Source of the DNA: Komagataella phaffii GS115
Lineage: Eukaryota; Ascomycota; Pichiomycetes; Pichiales; Pichiaceae
Assembly (NCBI RefSeq): GCF_000027005.1
Contig: NC_012963.1
Location: 1,178,001-1,242,000, forward strand
Direction: 5' to 3'
DNA: 64,000 nucleotides
Made by a program: the position numbers and the translations under genes
The notes under the pieces: generated by a model
Seen by the model: only the letters and a program-made list of their open reading frames with translations
Told to the model about the DNA's origin: nothing
Database searches by the model: none
In this document: positions 48,236 to 59,026 of the stretch, piece after piece
How the letters are laid out: each line of letters begins with the position of its first letter
Numbering within the stretch: position 1 is the first letter of the stretch

Positions 48236-48271
48236 TAGTAAAACTCAACACTTGATAATTCAGCAGGCATT

Positions 48272-48655
48272 ATGCAAGAGAAGTACGTTGTTTGTGAGGG
48301 AAGTCTCCCCAGATTGGAGGCATCAGTTGTTCCATGCAGTATCAAGCACACAAGGGAGGTGAAAGGGCTTGGAAATTACTGGATGGTTGAAAAGAACGCA
48401 GACGGCACTTTGGAATCGTATCTCAGAGGAAGAAAGTTAAAAGGTAAAGAGCTCCATTTGAACGGATACAAGGGATATCTCTTACAAAAAGAGAATAATG
48501 AGGACAAAATAGATGATAATGTAAATGTCAATTACTCAGCAATTGGCGAAATCGAAACTTTTCAAAACTTTGGACACGAGAGAATACCGGATGCAAATGA
48601 TTCCACTAATAAGATTCAAGAATGGTTGAAAGTAAGCAGCATAATTCACGAATAG
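48272..48655 (+). CDS. RNH203: Ribonuclease H2 non-catalytic subunit C
   Basis: RNase H2 removes ribonucleotides from DNA and resolves RNA-DNA hybrids in the nucleus. Rnh203 is one of two structural subunits needed for activity. The 127-residue product has the family pattern: ASVVPCSIKHTREV, then ESYLRGRKLKGKELHLNGYK with the hallmark RGRKLKG and a GYKGYLLQ strand. Overall similarity in this family is low, but these landmarks and the length fit. Its stop is 19 bases from that of the convergent acetyltransferase gene. Confidence 0.83.
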   Translation: MQEKYVVCEGSLPRLEASVVPCSIKHTREVKGLGNYWMVEKNADGTLESYLRGRKLKGKELHLNGYKGYLLQKENNEDKIDDNVNVNYSAIGEIETFQNFGHERIPDANDSTNKIQEWLKVSSIIHE

Positions 48656-48673
48656 TTTTTGGCCAATTTTTTA

Positions 48674-49798
48674 TTAAAACCAAGGCCATTTGGTGTTCTC
48701 TTCCCAAATGAATTCTTCCCCTTTAAAAAATTTAGCAGCACTTAAAGATGGGTTTTTAAGTCCTCTTTCAGCTCTAATTGACTTGAGCAGATTCTCGAGG
48801 TGCTCTGCTGAAACTGGGTACTTGTGGTCAAATAATTGAGACTCCCAGATACTTACATGATCATAATGCAAGACCTCAAGAACTAGCAAAACCTTCTTAA
48901 TCAACAGTTTGAAAATATTAATATCGTTAAAGTGAATGAATAGAATATCCACAGACTTTTCCAAATGATCATATGTCCAAGTTACATACCCAACAGTTTT
49001 GTCATTTTCAAGAATTTTTACTCCGAATTGATATTCAATTTCTTCACTGTTGGCTTTGCAACCAATGAAAGCTGCCCTGGTAAACATCCATTCGAGGATA
49101 TCTACAGTTGGTTTATAAAGTATTCTGGTAATTTGGTCTTTTGAACATCTCTCTCTTGCGTCATCTAGGACCAACGAATCGTAGTGAGATACAATTTCAC
49201 CACATTCTTCACTTTTTGTGATTTTAACCACTGAATATTTTTCTTCTTGGTCGACAACGATTTGATCCTGAACCCCAGCATGAATTTTCAGAATGTCCAC
49301 ATCAAAGAAGGTAAATCCCAATTTTTCATAGAATCGGCCAATCTCTGAGTACAGAGCGATAAACACATCAGGATCAGCTTTATAGACTTCTTCCAGTCGT
49401 TCAACGACCCCTTTCAGCATCCTGGTCGCCTGACCCTTTCCTCTGAAAGCAGGGGGAGTATAAACAGAAGCAAAGCAGGGAGATACGCTCTCTATGACTT
49501 TACTCTCCCCATTACCCTTTCCTCGGATTACATAAGAGGGTCTTACCAAAGTTTCACAGGACGAAGCAATTGTCCCATTCTCATCTTGTAAGACCCAAAA
49601 TGTGATTCCGTTCAAAGAGTCTCTGTTCCATTGGTCTATTTTCCTAAATCCATTGAACAATCTGGTGTTGTAGGCCACCACCTCCCTCAGTATGTAGTCA
49701 TCATCATCTTTCAAGGCATTTTTCCAATTTTCAGCGCTCAAGTATTGACATTGGGTCACGAGATCCCTGTCAAGGGTTGGCTTCAATGAATAGCCCAT
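48674..49798 (-). CDS. LYC1: LYC1-like lysine N6-acetyltransferase (GNAT)
   Basis: In Yarrowia, Lyc1 acetylates free lysine at N6 as the first step of lysine catabolism. The 374-residue product has a GNAT domain in its first half with the acetyl-CoA loop AFRGKGQATRMLK and the following GRFYEKLGF. The second half is a family-specific region (ILEWMFTRAAFIG, VGYVTWTYDH). It ends in KWPWF. The ATG at 49798 (MGYSLKPTLDRD) is the first in frame. The longer frame starts at a GTG in a C-rich stretch. S. cerevisiae lacks this gene. It is divergent from the aldo-keto reductase. Confidence 0.78.
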   Translation of the reverse strand: MGYSLKPTLDRDLVTQCQYLSAENWKNALKDDDDYILREVVAYNTRLFNGFRKIDQWNRDSLNGITFWVLQDENGTIASSCETLVRPSYVIRGKGNGESKVIESVSPCFASVYTPPAFRGKGQATRMLKGVVERLEEVYKADPDVFIALYSEIGRFYEKLGFTFFDVDILKIHAGVQDQIVVDQEEKYSVVKITKSEECGEIVSHYDSLVLDDARERCSKDQITRILYKPTVDILEWMFTRAAFIGCKANSEEIEYQFGVKILENDKTVGYVTWTYDHLEKSVDILFIHFNDINIFKLLIKKVLLVLEVLHYDHVSIWESQLFDHKYPVSAEHLENLLKSIRAERGLKNPSLSAAKFFKGEEFIWEENTKWPWF

Positions 49799-50042
49799 GT
49801 AGTATCGTGAGTAGTGTCTGTCCAATAAACCATCTCCTCCAGCCCATCCAAGGTTGCGATTACTTAATCCACCTTGATTTGTCCCCCCATACGGTAGGCC
49901 CCCCCCCACCGTCGCGCCTTGCTGAATGCACCCGAAAAATACTGATTCCTAATCCAAAGTCAGTATAAATAGTGGAGTTTTCCAAACTCAAGTGTTCTCA
50001 TATTCAATTGCTTCTATCAACATTTATTGAGTGAAATCGAAA

Positions 50043-50972
50043 ATGGCAGTTCCATCCAATTCTACTAAAACTTTCAAGCTGAACAACGGCCTGTCCATTC
50101 CAGCAGTCGGTCTCGGAACATGGCAATCCACCGATGAAGAGGCTTACAATGCCGTTATTGCTGCATTGAAAGCTGGATACAGACACATCGACACAGCTTA
50201 CTGTTACGGAAATGAAGAGCCAATTGGCAAAGCTATTAAGGACTCTGGAGTTGCAAGAAAGGACATTTTTATTACTACCAAACTTTGGGGAACTGACCAC
50301 ACCAGAACTGAGGAAGGTTTGGATAGGTCTCTGAAATTGTTGGGTTTGGACTATGTTGATCTGTTCTTGATGCATTGGCCAGTTCCAATGAACCCTAATG
50401 GAAACCACGACAAATTTCCTACATTACCAGACGGTAAACGTGACATTCTGTTTGACTGGAACTTCGTTGATACATACAGAGAGATGCAAAAATTAGTTGC
50501 CTCTGGAAAGACCAAGGCAATCGGTGTGTCCAATTTTTCTATCACTAACTTGAAGAAATTGCTTGCAGACCCAGAAATCACCATCAAGCCAGTTGTCAAC
50601 CAAGTTGAAATTCACGGGTATCTGCCGCAGCAGAGACTTTTGGAGTATGCGAAGGAAAATGATATTGTTTTGGAGGCATATTCACCGTTGGGATCCACTG
50701 GTGCCCCATTGCTGAAAGATGAGCTGGTGCAGGACCTAGCCAAGAAGAATGGTATTTCTGAATCTACTCTCTTAATTTCCTGGGCAGTGTGGAGAGGTAT
50801 CGTCGTTTTACCAAAATCTGTAACGCCTTCCAGAATTGCTGATAATCTTAAGATCATTGAGTTGTGTGAGGAGGATGGAAAAAAACTTAATGAATTGGCC
50901 TCGATTAGAGGAGAAAAACGATTAGTTAGCCCTCCTTGGGATCCTATTGTCGTCTTCAACGATGAAGACTAA
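50043..50972 (+). CDS. Aldo-keto reductase, Gcy1/Ypr1 type
   Basis: This is a soluble NADPH-dependent aldehyde reductase of the AKR3 group, known to reduce glyceraldehyde and oxidise glycerol. The 309-residue product has the complete catalytic tetrad D50, Y55, K80 and H111 (RHIDTAYCYGNE, FITTKLWG, DLFLMHWP). It also has GVSNFSITNLKKLL, NQVEIHGYLPQ and the cofactor loop VLPKSVTPSRI. The ATG at 50043 is the first in frame. It lies 4 kb from the aldolase cluster and could reduce the glyceraldehyde made there. A general role is equally possible. Confidence 0.9.
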   Translation: MAVPSNSTKTFKLNNGLSIPAVGLGTWQSTDEEAYNAVIAALKAGYRHIDTAYCYGNEEPIGKAIKDSGVARKDIFITTKLWGTDHTRTEEGLDRSLKLLGLDYVDLFLMHWPVPMNPNGNHDKFPTLPDGKRDILFDWNFVDTYREMQKLVASGKTKAIGVSNFSITNLKKLLADPEITIKPVVNQVEIHGYLPQQRLLEYAKENDIVLEAYSPLGSTGAPLLKDELVQDLAKKNGISESTLLISWAVWRGIVVLPKSVTPSRIADNLKIIELCEEDGKKLNELASIRGEKRLVSPPWDPIVVFNDED

Positions 50973-51266
50973 AGCATCAAATTTAGAGTAGTTAATGGTG
51001 TAATTCTAATTTGAATAGTGGGCTTAAATCATCGGACAAAACTTGCACCGTGGTTCTCACCCTTGTCGTATGCACTTTATGCGTATGCAACAATAGAGTG
51101 GGGTCAACTTGCAGTACCCCAGAATCATGTTGCCCCTCACACTGAAATGTCTACCGCCAAAAGACGGAAGAAAAAAAAACCAGGATCCGACAACCCTTCT
51201 CCCATTGATGTAATTTAGGAATAGAAGTGGCTTAACTCCCTTATGCTCCCTGCTAGATATCACTAA

Positions 51267-53508
51267 ATGATTATGATTACTTCTGAAGCATCGAGAAAGC
51301 CACGAAATAAGATACTAAAGTATGATCCGTTTTTGAAGGAGGATGGAAGGTATCATTGTTCGGAATTTCAGTGCTCCAAGTCTTTTAGTCGACCAGATCA
51401 TCTGGCAAGACATCAACTAAACCATAAAACTAAACACACCTACAACTGTGCCTGGCCTGGATGCCACAAAACTTTTGTAAGAAGCGATGTTAAAGATAAG
51501 CACTACAAAAGACACCAGAAAAGAGAGGAAAAGTTCAAACTCAAAGAGCAAAATAAAAACAAGCTTAAAAAAAAAGTTTACCGATCCCCAGATTTCAACA
51601 TTATTCTCCTTGGGGAAACAGCCGGCTGTAGAACTTGAAACTGAGCTCAACCCCCCTCAACCACTAGCATTAACTGCCCTGTCGGATGTTGAAAGTGATT
51701 TGACCTTACCACCCTCGGAATTGATCCAATATTTTTTCAAAGATGATAGAAGTGATAGTATTAACTTAACTAATTTTGAATTTGGACTTCCTGGGGATGC
51801 CTTTTCACCTTTATCAATCAATGAGTCGTTTTCAATGTTACCCATTTCTGAGAATCAAACATTGGTAGACTATGAATTACAAGCACAGCTAATAGAGTCA
51901 TTGCCTCAACTATCGGTTGAGTCTGATTTTACATTGCCACTTATTGAAACAAGCTTACAATCGTACTGGACTTTCCACCATCCTCAATTTCCTATCATTC
52001 ATAAACCTTCGTTTTCAACTAAGAGAGCTCATCCCTACTTAGTGCTAGCAATGATTATGGTTGGGGCAACCTACGATAAATCTACTGTTTCCATATGTGA
52101 CAAGATTGGTCTACCGTTGAGGTGGAGTATTTGCTCTTGCGAAGAGTTTGCACCACCCCCAAAATCCTGGGTTATTCAAAGTCTCAACCTATTGGAGATT
52201 TATGAGTTGACATCTTCCAATAGGAGACTTCATGAAAGAGCTTATTTGAATCACGGACTAAAGATTCAGCTTTTGAGAAGAAGTGCACTTTTCGGAGGAA
52301 ATCCCCTCAAAACTGAACAAGACGGAGATCGACATGGCACTTGGGAAAAATGGATAGAAGATGAATCGCTAAAAAGGGCAGCACTGATGGCATTCTACTT
52401 AGATACCCAGCATGCCGTGATATTTGGCCATGAAATCACATTATATCTTCATCAGATAAAGCTTTCGCTTCCATGCGATGAACATTTATGGGAATCTTCC
52501 AAACTAGATGATTGTAAGAAGAGATGTGGCAACGAGATTAAATTCTTGGATGCTTTGAAAAAGTTACTCCATAGAAACAAGATTACTACCAGTAGATTTG
52601 GTAAGAAGCTGTTGCTAGCCGGTTTGCTCACGATTATGTTCCAGATGGAACAGAAAGACATGCAAGTCTCAGTTCTGGAATGGGTATCTGTGAAGTATCA
52701 ATGGAAGGAAGTCATTTCATCTGCCATTGAATTCTGGAAATTTGCCATCTGTCAAGATGGATGCTGTGATAATCAGGATCAACTTATATACCAAGTTAAT
52801 TACCCACAGGATACAGCTTGCAAATTCCCACTTTATCATCTTGCTGAGTCATACATGCAACTGACACATTATGATTACCTCATCTACGCTGGGGCGCCAA
52901 GTAGAATGAATGTGAAAGCTTGTGGTAGGGATTATGAAGCTGTAGAACGTCGAATTCAGAGGTGGTCAAAGACCTTCAACGCGCGGCTTGCAGTAGTACA
53001 TGGTTATGCTTTCCTGTGTGAGTTATTACTAATGCCACAGGATTCTCCCGAGTATTCGGAACAAATTATTGATTATAATGCCAGTGCAGATCATCACCTA
53101 TATCGACCACATGTTGTCACTTCCATTGCATTTGTGCTTTGGGCTTATACCTTCTGCACTGAAGGGCCCGAATCATACCTTCTTAGATCTCCCATTATGG
53201 AAAATGGAGATTCTCTACCAGCAAGGGAGGAAGGTTATACCTATCTTAAGCGGATCGGGACTGAATTGTCCCTCAAACTTGGTGGTGTGTTCCATGGGGT
53301 AACTTTCCACAGCTCTATGAAATTGTATGCCAACGTAATCGATGAGATTTCAAGCAAGAATCATATTGTTGGCCTGCTACGTCTGCTGAAGAGCAAAATA
53401 GAGACTCATCGCTCAGAGATACTTCGTGAACACTGCAAACTTTTGAACAATTGCATCGAACGAAGTCTAGGAAAGAGAGCTGTCACTTGTCAAAATATGT
53501 ACGGCTAG
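51267..53508 (+). CDS. C2H2 zinc-finger/Fungal_trans factor, broken by +1 shift
   Basis: The N-terminal frame (51267 to ~51575) encodes two C2H2 fingers, YHCSEFQCSKSFSRPDHLAR and YNCAWPGCHKTFVRSDVKDK with their His pairs, then a Lys-rich stretch. The rest lies in the next frame (to 53508) and encodes a ~650-residue acidic linker and fungal transcription-factor middle domain (SYWTFHHPQFPIIHKPSF, LVLAMIMVGATY). The frames meet at an A9 run (51567-51575), and one A fewer would join them into ~745 residues. This layout is that of fungal factors with paired C2H2 fingers such as Rsf2/Tda9. Its targets are unknown, but the cluster at 40-46 kb is a candidate. Confidence 0.8.
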
Positions 53509-53594
53509 AATAATAATTATCTTGTTTTATAATAAGTAGATGAACGACAACACTAAATGAGGAAAGAACTAATACTTACAACGCAAATGCCTTT

Positions 53595-56500
53595 CTATGA
53601 TAGTAGGAATGCCCCAGCTCCCTCTTTGATAGCTTGCATGATCCTTTGCCTCATTATCTCTTTGTTTGTGTAATTAGGTAGTTTCAGGTAATTGGCACAA
53701 GTCATAACACTTGGAAGATAATTGTCAGGAAGAAGACCGTCTTCTGTAGTTTTGCGAACCACAGTCAATTGGGGCTTAAGTTCTTTAAATCCTCCAATCG
53801 GCAATCGAGGTGATCCTGTTAAAAACTGTAGAAACATTCTTTGCTCGTCTTTCGTAAATTCAGACATCAACTGAATCAAATTTTGCACAGCTGCAGATTC
53901 AATACTGTAACCATGGTCTGCATGTACGCTAGCCATGACAGTATCGTACGACCAATCCTCACTAGAGTTACCAAACAACTTAACCAACTCTGAAGCAGAA
54001 AATATTAGCAATGATGAGTAAGGAAAAACGGTTGAAAATCCATCAATAAACGATCTGACCTGTTGTTCAATGCCATATTGAAGCGTATAATCCAAAACTT
54101 CGTCTATGTAATCTTCTAAGTTTTCATGGGTTATTTCAGTATCGGCTCCATCTTCAGTTAATTCAATATCGGGATATCCCGGCAAGACATAATTTAGGGA
54201 AAGGTTAGATAGTGGAGAATCTTCAACGGTAATGGAGTCTCTTAGGTCTGGTGGAACATTAGGATACTGTTCGACAAATTTCAGCAAATACCGTAATGAT
54301 TTCGACAATACTGGGTCAATTTCATCTAAGCGATCCAGTAGTACCCTTCGGTTTAATTTCTCTTGAACTCCCAGGACCATATTCTTTGCTGTATGAAAAA
54401 AGAAGGGATTGAACTCGAAATCAATAATCCTAGAATCCAGCAACGACCTAGCAACGAAGATTCCTAACACCTTGAACAAATGTAGGGGTTTATGAATCTC
54501 GTTCACATCCAGGGCAATAGGTCTTGGAAAAAGTCCAGTTTTGGAACTAACGTAAATCGCTTCCTTATCTGAGGTGCGCCACATTCCAAGCTTATTCTTT
54601 GTAAACTCTTTGGAGACGTTAGCATAAAATTCCAACGTCGGCCCTAAACCAGTGCCTTCCTCACCAAAATATTCGATCTCTAAGATACTAGGTACATCGC
54701 CATAAGTCTCAAGTACTTTTATCGAGCTCTGTAACAACTTTTTTCTTGACAGTCTTACCTTGTGTCTAGATGGGCGACCTAGTTGTAAGCCGTTATCACT
54801 GTCGGATCTACTATTTTCTTCATTGCTCCTATTTTGCCAGTGCTGAATCAATCTTGAGTAACCAAAAGAAACAGACTTTAGAAAAAAAGATCTTGTACTC
54901 AATGGGAATAAGAAAGGAAACTCTCTTGTGAAATGGACACACCACATCGGTAGGGTGCCACTTGCAACAACTAAAGGCTCTTCTAATTGTCTATTAAGTT
55001 TTGCCGTCACCTTAAAGTTTAAAAACAACGCTTCGGAGACAGCTGGAGTCTGGGCATTTTGATTTAGCTCAAACAAGACCTTCAGTAGAAGAAGTATTTT
55101 ATAAGTAAAATTGTCCTGTAGCAGATATAAACCATCTTCGTCCGTGTCATTGGTAGAAATCTGAAAATCTGATTTCGGCAGTGACTCCGTCGATTGTTTT
55201 TCTTTCCAATAGGTTACTTTGTGTGGTAAACCCGACCAAATTTTTTTGCTATCAATACTGTCATCGGGCGATCTTTGAAGGGATCGGTAAATAGCCCCGT
55301 ATACAGTAGCATCTTTGGGAATAACTTCACCATTGATCTTGAATTGTAGCTGATAGTCAGAATCATTGTCTTCTTCGGATGAATTGGAAGCATCCTCATC
55401 TGATGTGAGGTCTTGAAGAGCCGAGAAACCAGAATTGTTTCCCCGTAACCTATTGAAGGTAGCCATACGTGCTTTCAGAAAAGTCTCTATCGAACGAAAA
55501 GTGGCAATGGCGTGAATATTCAGCACTATTTGTCGATGGCTTTTGGGTATTCTTTTGTCGGTAGAGATAAGCATCATTTTTAATTGCTTTGCCATAGATG
55601 AGGCTTTTGAGCTCATAATGTCACCAGTAAGATTACCTCCAAAACCACCTACAGTTGAAACACCAGAAGTCACAATTTCAAATGATTCAGAACGTGAGAC
55701 ACCTTCTTGTAATTTGTTAACCAGCAATACTAAGGGAACATCTTCGGGTGACGAACTATATCGGGAACAGAATACTTTAATAAAAGAGTACTGACAGACT
55801 GTTCCCTGGGTACCAACTGAGGAGCTGAACAAATTCAATAAAGAATCTACCAAAGTTGAAGCGGTAAGTTCATAACTAGAGATATTTGACTCGTCATTTT
55901 CACCAAGAGCGGTTCTCAGATCACTCCAAACTTCGGTCCATTGAGCGAAACTAAATTTAGACGCCAATCTCGCATTTGATATTCTAGCAAGGACATTCTC
56001 TAATAAAAGAAGATGAGGAGATTTTTGCGAAGTCCGATCACCCTTGGAATAAGAGTAATCCTCTATAATCGTGGTACAGAGACTTATAAGAGCTTTTAGT
56101 GTCTCCCTGTATGTGAAAGAAGAAGTACCATTATTGGATAAGGCATAATCAACATTTCCCAATAGCCTCCTCGAGCTGTAGCTAAAATCATTGTCATCAG
56201 CCATGTCTTCACTGTCGTCTCCACCATCAGATATTTGTTGTCCATCACCCTCACCCTCATCTTCATCTTCATCTTCATCTCCATCTCCATCTCCATCTCC
56301 ATTTTCACTTTGACATTCACTTTCATCCTGTTCAAAATTTTGCGATTGATAATCACCGGCATTCTCAAAATCGTTATTCTCATCAAGGCTCATTTGTGAC
56401 CCCACCATATACGAATTGCCTCCAGATTCATCAAAGTTTTTAGAATCAACATTCTCTGAGGACAAATTAAAGCCTTTCGCAGAATAGCAATGCTTCAGAG

Positions 56501-58598
56501 TATCTAACAACTGACCAATATCATGATAAAGACCCTCTCGCTCCAGTTTTAACAAAAATGCATCCGACGACTTGGCTGTCAAATGGAACAAGATTAATAG
56601 CGCTCCATGAAGAAGGGCGTACGGTCTTATTTGATTATTGGAGTGATCTGTTGTCTCCTCTGTTTGACTTTTAGAGAAACTCTTGCTAATAAAGTCTTTT
56701 GATTGGATGACAATCGAAGCCAGTAAGTTGGTAACTCGAGACCGGGTTGCAATTTGATGTAAGGCAGAACTGTTACAAATATTGATCATTCGCAACACTG
56801 TGATAATTACCAACCTTCTAATATCGTAGTCGACGGTGGAGGAGTATATATTTATAATGACAGGAAAACAGTGGAAAATAAACAATTGGACAGAACCATT
56901 GCTTGCATTGTATAATTCAATCTTCTTTTCATTAATATCTTGTTGTGCCTCAGTTTGTGACAAAACGTAGTAAGTTCCAATGTTTGCGAAAACGTCATGT
57001 GAGTTTTTCGATTTGGGATCTACGTATAAGTATGGCAAAAGTGTGGCTAACAATTTCAGTAAAGTTGTAACCAGCTCTTTAGGAGCAGCCATCAGAGCTT
57101 CAATTGAAATAGCATCGCTGTCAATTGTGGACTTGTCTAGGGTTGACGGAGCTGAAGGATCTGAAATAAGTTTGTCCTCGGCTTTAGTTTGCTGTGTTTT
57201 ATGATTGGAGGAGACAAGGTAATTGTTGAGTAAAGTTCTGAATGTTTTATCAATTTTGCATTCCTCTATCAGATTGAGAGAAATTTTAGGAGATGCAGAT
57301 GCAATTAGTGTGAGAGAATTGATCAACTTTAAGCAAGTTCTGAATGACAATATACTGTTGGAAGTGCTTTTTCCTAGACAGGTTGGAAGCAGGGCACAGA
57401 GCTTCTGAATTAATGACACGGGAATAAGGCGCTCTAACAACATGGGATCGTTGATTAGCTTTGGAACAGCACGTGCAATTGTTAACCAAGCGCTCTCGCA
57501 GCATTGAGGGTCAGTATATTCAGTCGCTATCCTTTGAACAGTGGGAAAAACAGATTCAACGATAGGTATGTCTCTAGATGACAATGACTGGAACGCGTTT
57601 GCGGTGATGCTCAGTGCTTTTCTCTGCGCGTGGATAGTGAAAAAATCTAGAAACTGTAGGACAGCCTCCAGACAGTTATCTTCAAGTAGTGCCCTTCCCT
57701 GATATCGACTGATAATTTCCATTGTTTGTAAAGCTTGCTCAGCAAGATCAATGTAGCTGATATCCATCAGTTTCAACTTCAAGCAAAGAACAGCGTCGGC
57801 GTATACCACTTCGTGTACGAATTCCGGATTCAGTTCCACTAAATTGTATAAACAACGACAAGCCACCAGCTGTAGTTCCAATTGCTCTTGAAGTAGAGGG
57901 TCATTGATTATGGATACTATGGAACGGCATAACTTTATCACGGAAAACCCTCTTCCCATCATAAGATCCATGATAAGGAGAGTTTCATTTAACTCATTTA
58001 AAGTCTCGAGTAAAATATAAGGATCACCACGCTCAGATAATCCATCAATTAATGTATTAATCTTGACATGTGGACCTCTTGAAAGGATATCAACCAGGGA
58101 ACCTGGAAACATGGACCGCAATTGATTCATTGATCTAAAGTCTTGCCGACTTTCCCCTATATCTTCATCTTCCTCATCGCCATAATCCTCATTCCTCGTT
58201 ACAATATCATCATCCAGAAGAGAAGAATTTTGATCGTTTTCATGGCTAGAATCGTTAACAGAGCTGCCCGATTGTAATACCGTTCTCCCTTGATCTTCAA
58301 CGACATCGATATCATCTGAGCCATTTCCATTGGCTTGTCTCTCTTGAGTGCCTTCAAAAGCACGCCTCAAATTGCTTATGAATCCAAAATCACTTGAATT
58401 TTTCACCTTCGTTCCATTATTGCGGGACGCTTCAGAATTATCTGTGTTATCAGGAAGAGTGTGATTGATAGAAGACCCAGGAATTGCAAGGTCGGAAGAC
58501 CTTCGGGGGTTGGGTGAAGAGTCTTCCCTCTTTGAGTCAAGCCATTTGGGTGATTTACTGGCCTTTAGATGTTTTAACTTTTCTTTATCAGAACTCAT
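53595..58598 (-). CDS. UFD4: Ufd4/TRIP12-type HECT ubiquitin ligase
   Basis: Ufd4 is the E3 of the ubiquitin-fusion degradation pathway and supports Ubr1 in the N-degron pathway. The 1667-residue product (S. cerevisiae 1483) has a disordered Ser-rich N-terminus and a helical ARM-like region (~160-480: LILMDLMMGRGF-like core, ACRCLYNLVELNPEFV). An acidic low-complexity block lies near 770-800. The C-terminal HECT domain spans the last ~370 residues, starting near SILEIEYFGEEGTGLGPTLE. Its thioester Cys1634 is in SVMTCANYLKLP. The ATG is at 58598. The extra length is mainly in acidic and disordered inserts. Confidence 0.92.
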   Translation of the reverse strand: MSSDKEKLKHLKASKSPKWLDSKREDSSPNPRRSSDLAIPGSSINHTLPDNTDNSEASRNNGTKVKNSSDFGFISNLRRAFEGTQERQANGNGSDDIDVVEDQGRTVLQSGSSVNDSSHENDQNSSLLDDDIVTRNEDYGDEEDEDIGESRQDFRSMNQLRSMFPGSLVDILSRGPHVKINTLIDGLSERGDPYILLETLNELNETLLIMDLMMGRGFSVIKLCRSIVSIINDPLLQEQLELQLVACRCLYNLVELNPEFVHEVVYADAVLCLKLKLMDISYIDLAEQALQTMEIISRYQGRALLEDNCLEAVLQFLDFFTIHAQRKALSITANAFQSLSSRDIPIVESVFPTVQRIATEYTDPQCCESAWLTIARAVPKLINDPMLLERLIPVSLIQKLCALLPTCLGKSTSNSILSFRTCLKLINSLTLIASASPKISLNLIEECKIDKTFRTLLNNYLVSSNHKTQQTKAEDKLISDPSAPSTLDKSTIDSDAISIEALMAAPKELVTTLLKLLATLLPYLYVDPKSKNSHDVFANIGTYYVLSQTEAQQDINEKKIELYNASNGSVQLFIFHCFPVIINIYSSTVDYDIRRLVIITVLRMINICNSSALHQIATRSRVTNLLASIVIQSKDFISKSFSKSQTEETTDHSNNQIRPYALLHGALLILFHLTAKSSDAFLLKLEREGLYHDIGQLLDTLKHCYSAKGFNLSSENVDSKNFDESGGNSYMVGSQMSLDENNDFENAGDYQSQNFEQDESECQSENGDGDGDGDEDEDEDEGEGDGQQISDGGDDSEDMADDNDFSYSSRRLLGNVDYALSNNGTSSFTYRETLKALISLCTTIIEDYSYSKGDRTSQKSPHLLLLENVLARISNARLASKFSFAQWTEVWSDLRTALGENDESNISSYELTASTLVDSLLNLFSSSVGTQGTVCQYSFIKVFCSRYSSSPEDVPLVLLVNKLQEGVSRSESFEIVTSGVSTVGGFGGNLTGDIMSSKASSMAKQLKMMLISTDKRIPKSHRQIVLNIHAIATFRSIETFLKARMATFNRLRGNNSGFSALQDLTSDEDASNSSEEDNDSDYQLQFKINGEVIPKDATVYGAIYRSLQRSPDDSIDSKKIWSGLPHKVTYWKEKQSTESLPKSDFQISTNDTDEDGLYLLQDNFTYKILLLLKVLFELNQNAQTPAVSEALFLNFKVTAKLNRQLEEPLVVASGTLPMWCVHFTREFPFLFPLSTRSFFLKSVSFGYSRLIQHWQNRSNEENSRSDSDNGLQLGRPSRHKVRLSRKKLLQSSIKVLETYGDVPSILEIEYFGEEGTGLGPTLEFYANVSKEFTKNKLGMWRTSDKEAIYVSSKTGLFPRPIALDVNEIHKPLHLFKVLGIFVARSLLDSRIIDFEFNPFFFHTAKNMVLGVQEKLNRRVLLDRLDEIDPVLSKSLRYLLKFVEQYPNVPPDLRDSITVEDSPLSNLSLNYVLPGYPDIELTEDGADTEITHENLEDYIDEVLDYTLQYGIEQQVRSFIDGFSTVFPYSSLLIFSASELVKLFGNSSEDWSYDTVMASVHADHGYSIESAAVQNLIQLMSEFTKDEQRMFLQFLTGSPRLPIGGFKELKPQLTVVRKTTEDGLLPDNYLPSVMTCANYLKLPNYTNKEIMRQRIMQAIKEGAGAFLLS
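56246..56306. repeat. Trinucleotide/hexanucleotide repeat in UFD4
   Basis: TTCATC units change into TCCATC units on the plus strand. On the coding strand they encode alternating Gly-Asp and Glu-Asp residues (a run of GD then ED then EG). A microsatellite of this kind is likely to vary in length between strains. Confidence 0.85.
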
Positions 58599-59026
58599 GT
58601 CACTCTTATTTGGTAAGTGGCAATGTATTCTTAGATAGGAGGCAAAATGGTTTTCTAATTAGGTAAGAAGTGTCTCGAATGAGAAATGTATGGGGCTTCC
58701 GGGTACTACTAGGAAAGTCGGAACGAAGAGATGTGCAGCCCGAAAGGGAAGAACTGGAAGGTAGTGGGGTCTCTCTTCTGTGTCAAAGACAATTAACCAC
58801 CACCAACTAGGGTTGCAGAGAATTGTAGGGAATTGGAGAACCAACTAGCAACCTGAAAACTTAGGCTGATCATCATCATCAAGCTAAGAGACTAGTTATT
58901 CTAGGTGACCAAACATTTAAGGCGGTCCTGTTCTTATGTAATCTCTGCAGATTTCATCGCGAGTATACAAAAATTTTTTTTCACTAGAGTATTTTTTTTT
59001 CCCAAGATTACTATACCTACTCAATA
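58599..59026. promoter_or_regulatory. Divergent UFD4/MRT4 promoter with RiBi-type boxes
   Basis: Near MRT4, TTCATCGC (58953-58960; PAC-like on the other strand, one base off GCGATGAG) and AAAAATTTT (58969-58977, RRPE) lie 50-75 bases from the start. The left half holds no recognised feature. Confidence 0.4.

Noticed and set aside
51560..51580. Ty-type +1 programmed frameshift in the C2H2 factor
   Set aside because: The site is CTT AAA, not CTT AGG C, so there is no known +1 signal; an A-run indel is simpler.
56096..56386. Met/Lys/Arg-rich minus-strand frame
   Set aside because: It is a shadow of the UFD4 acidic repeat read in another frame.
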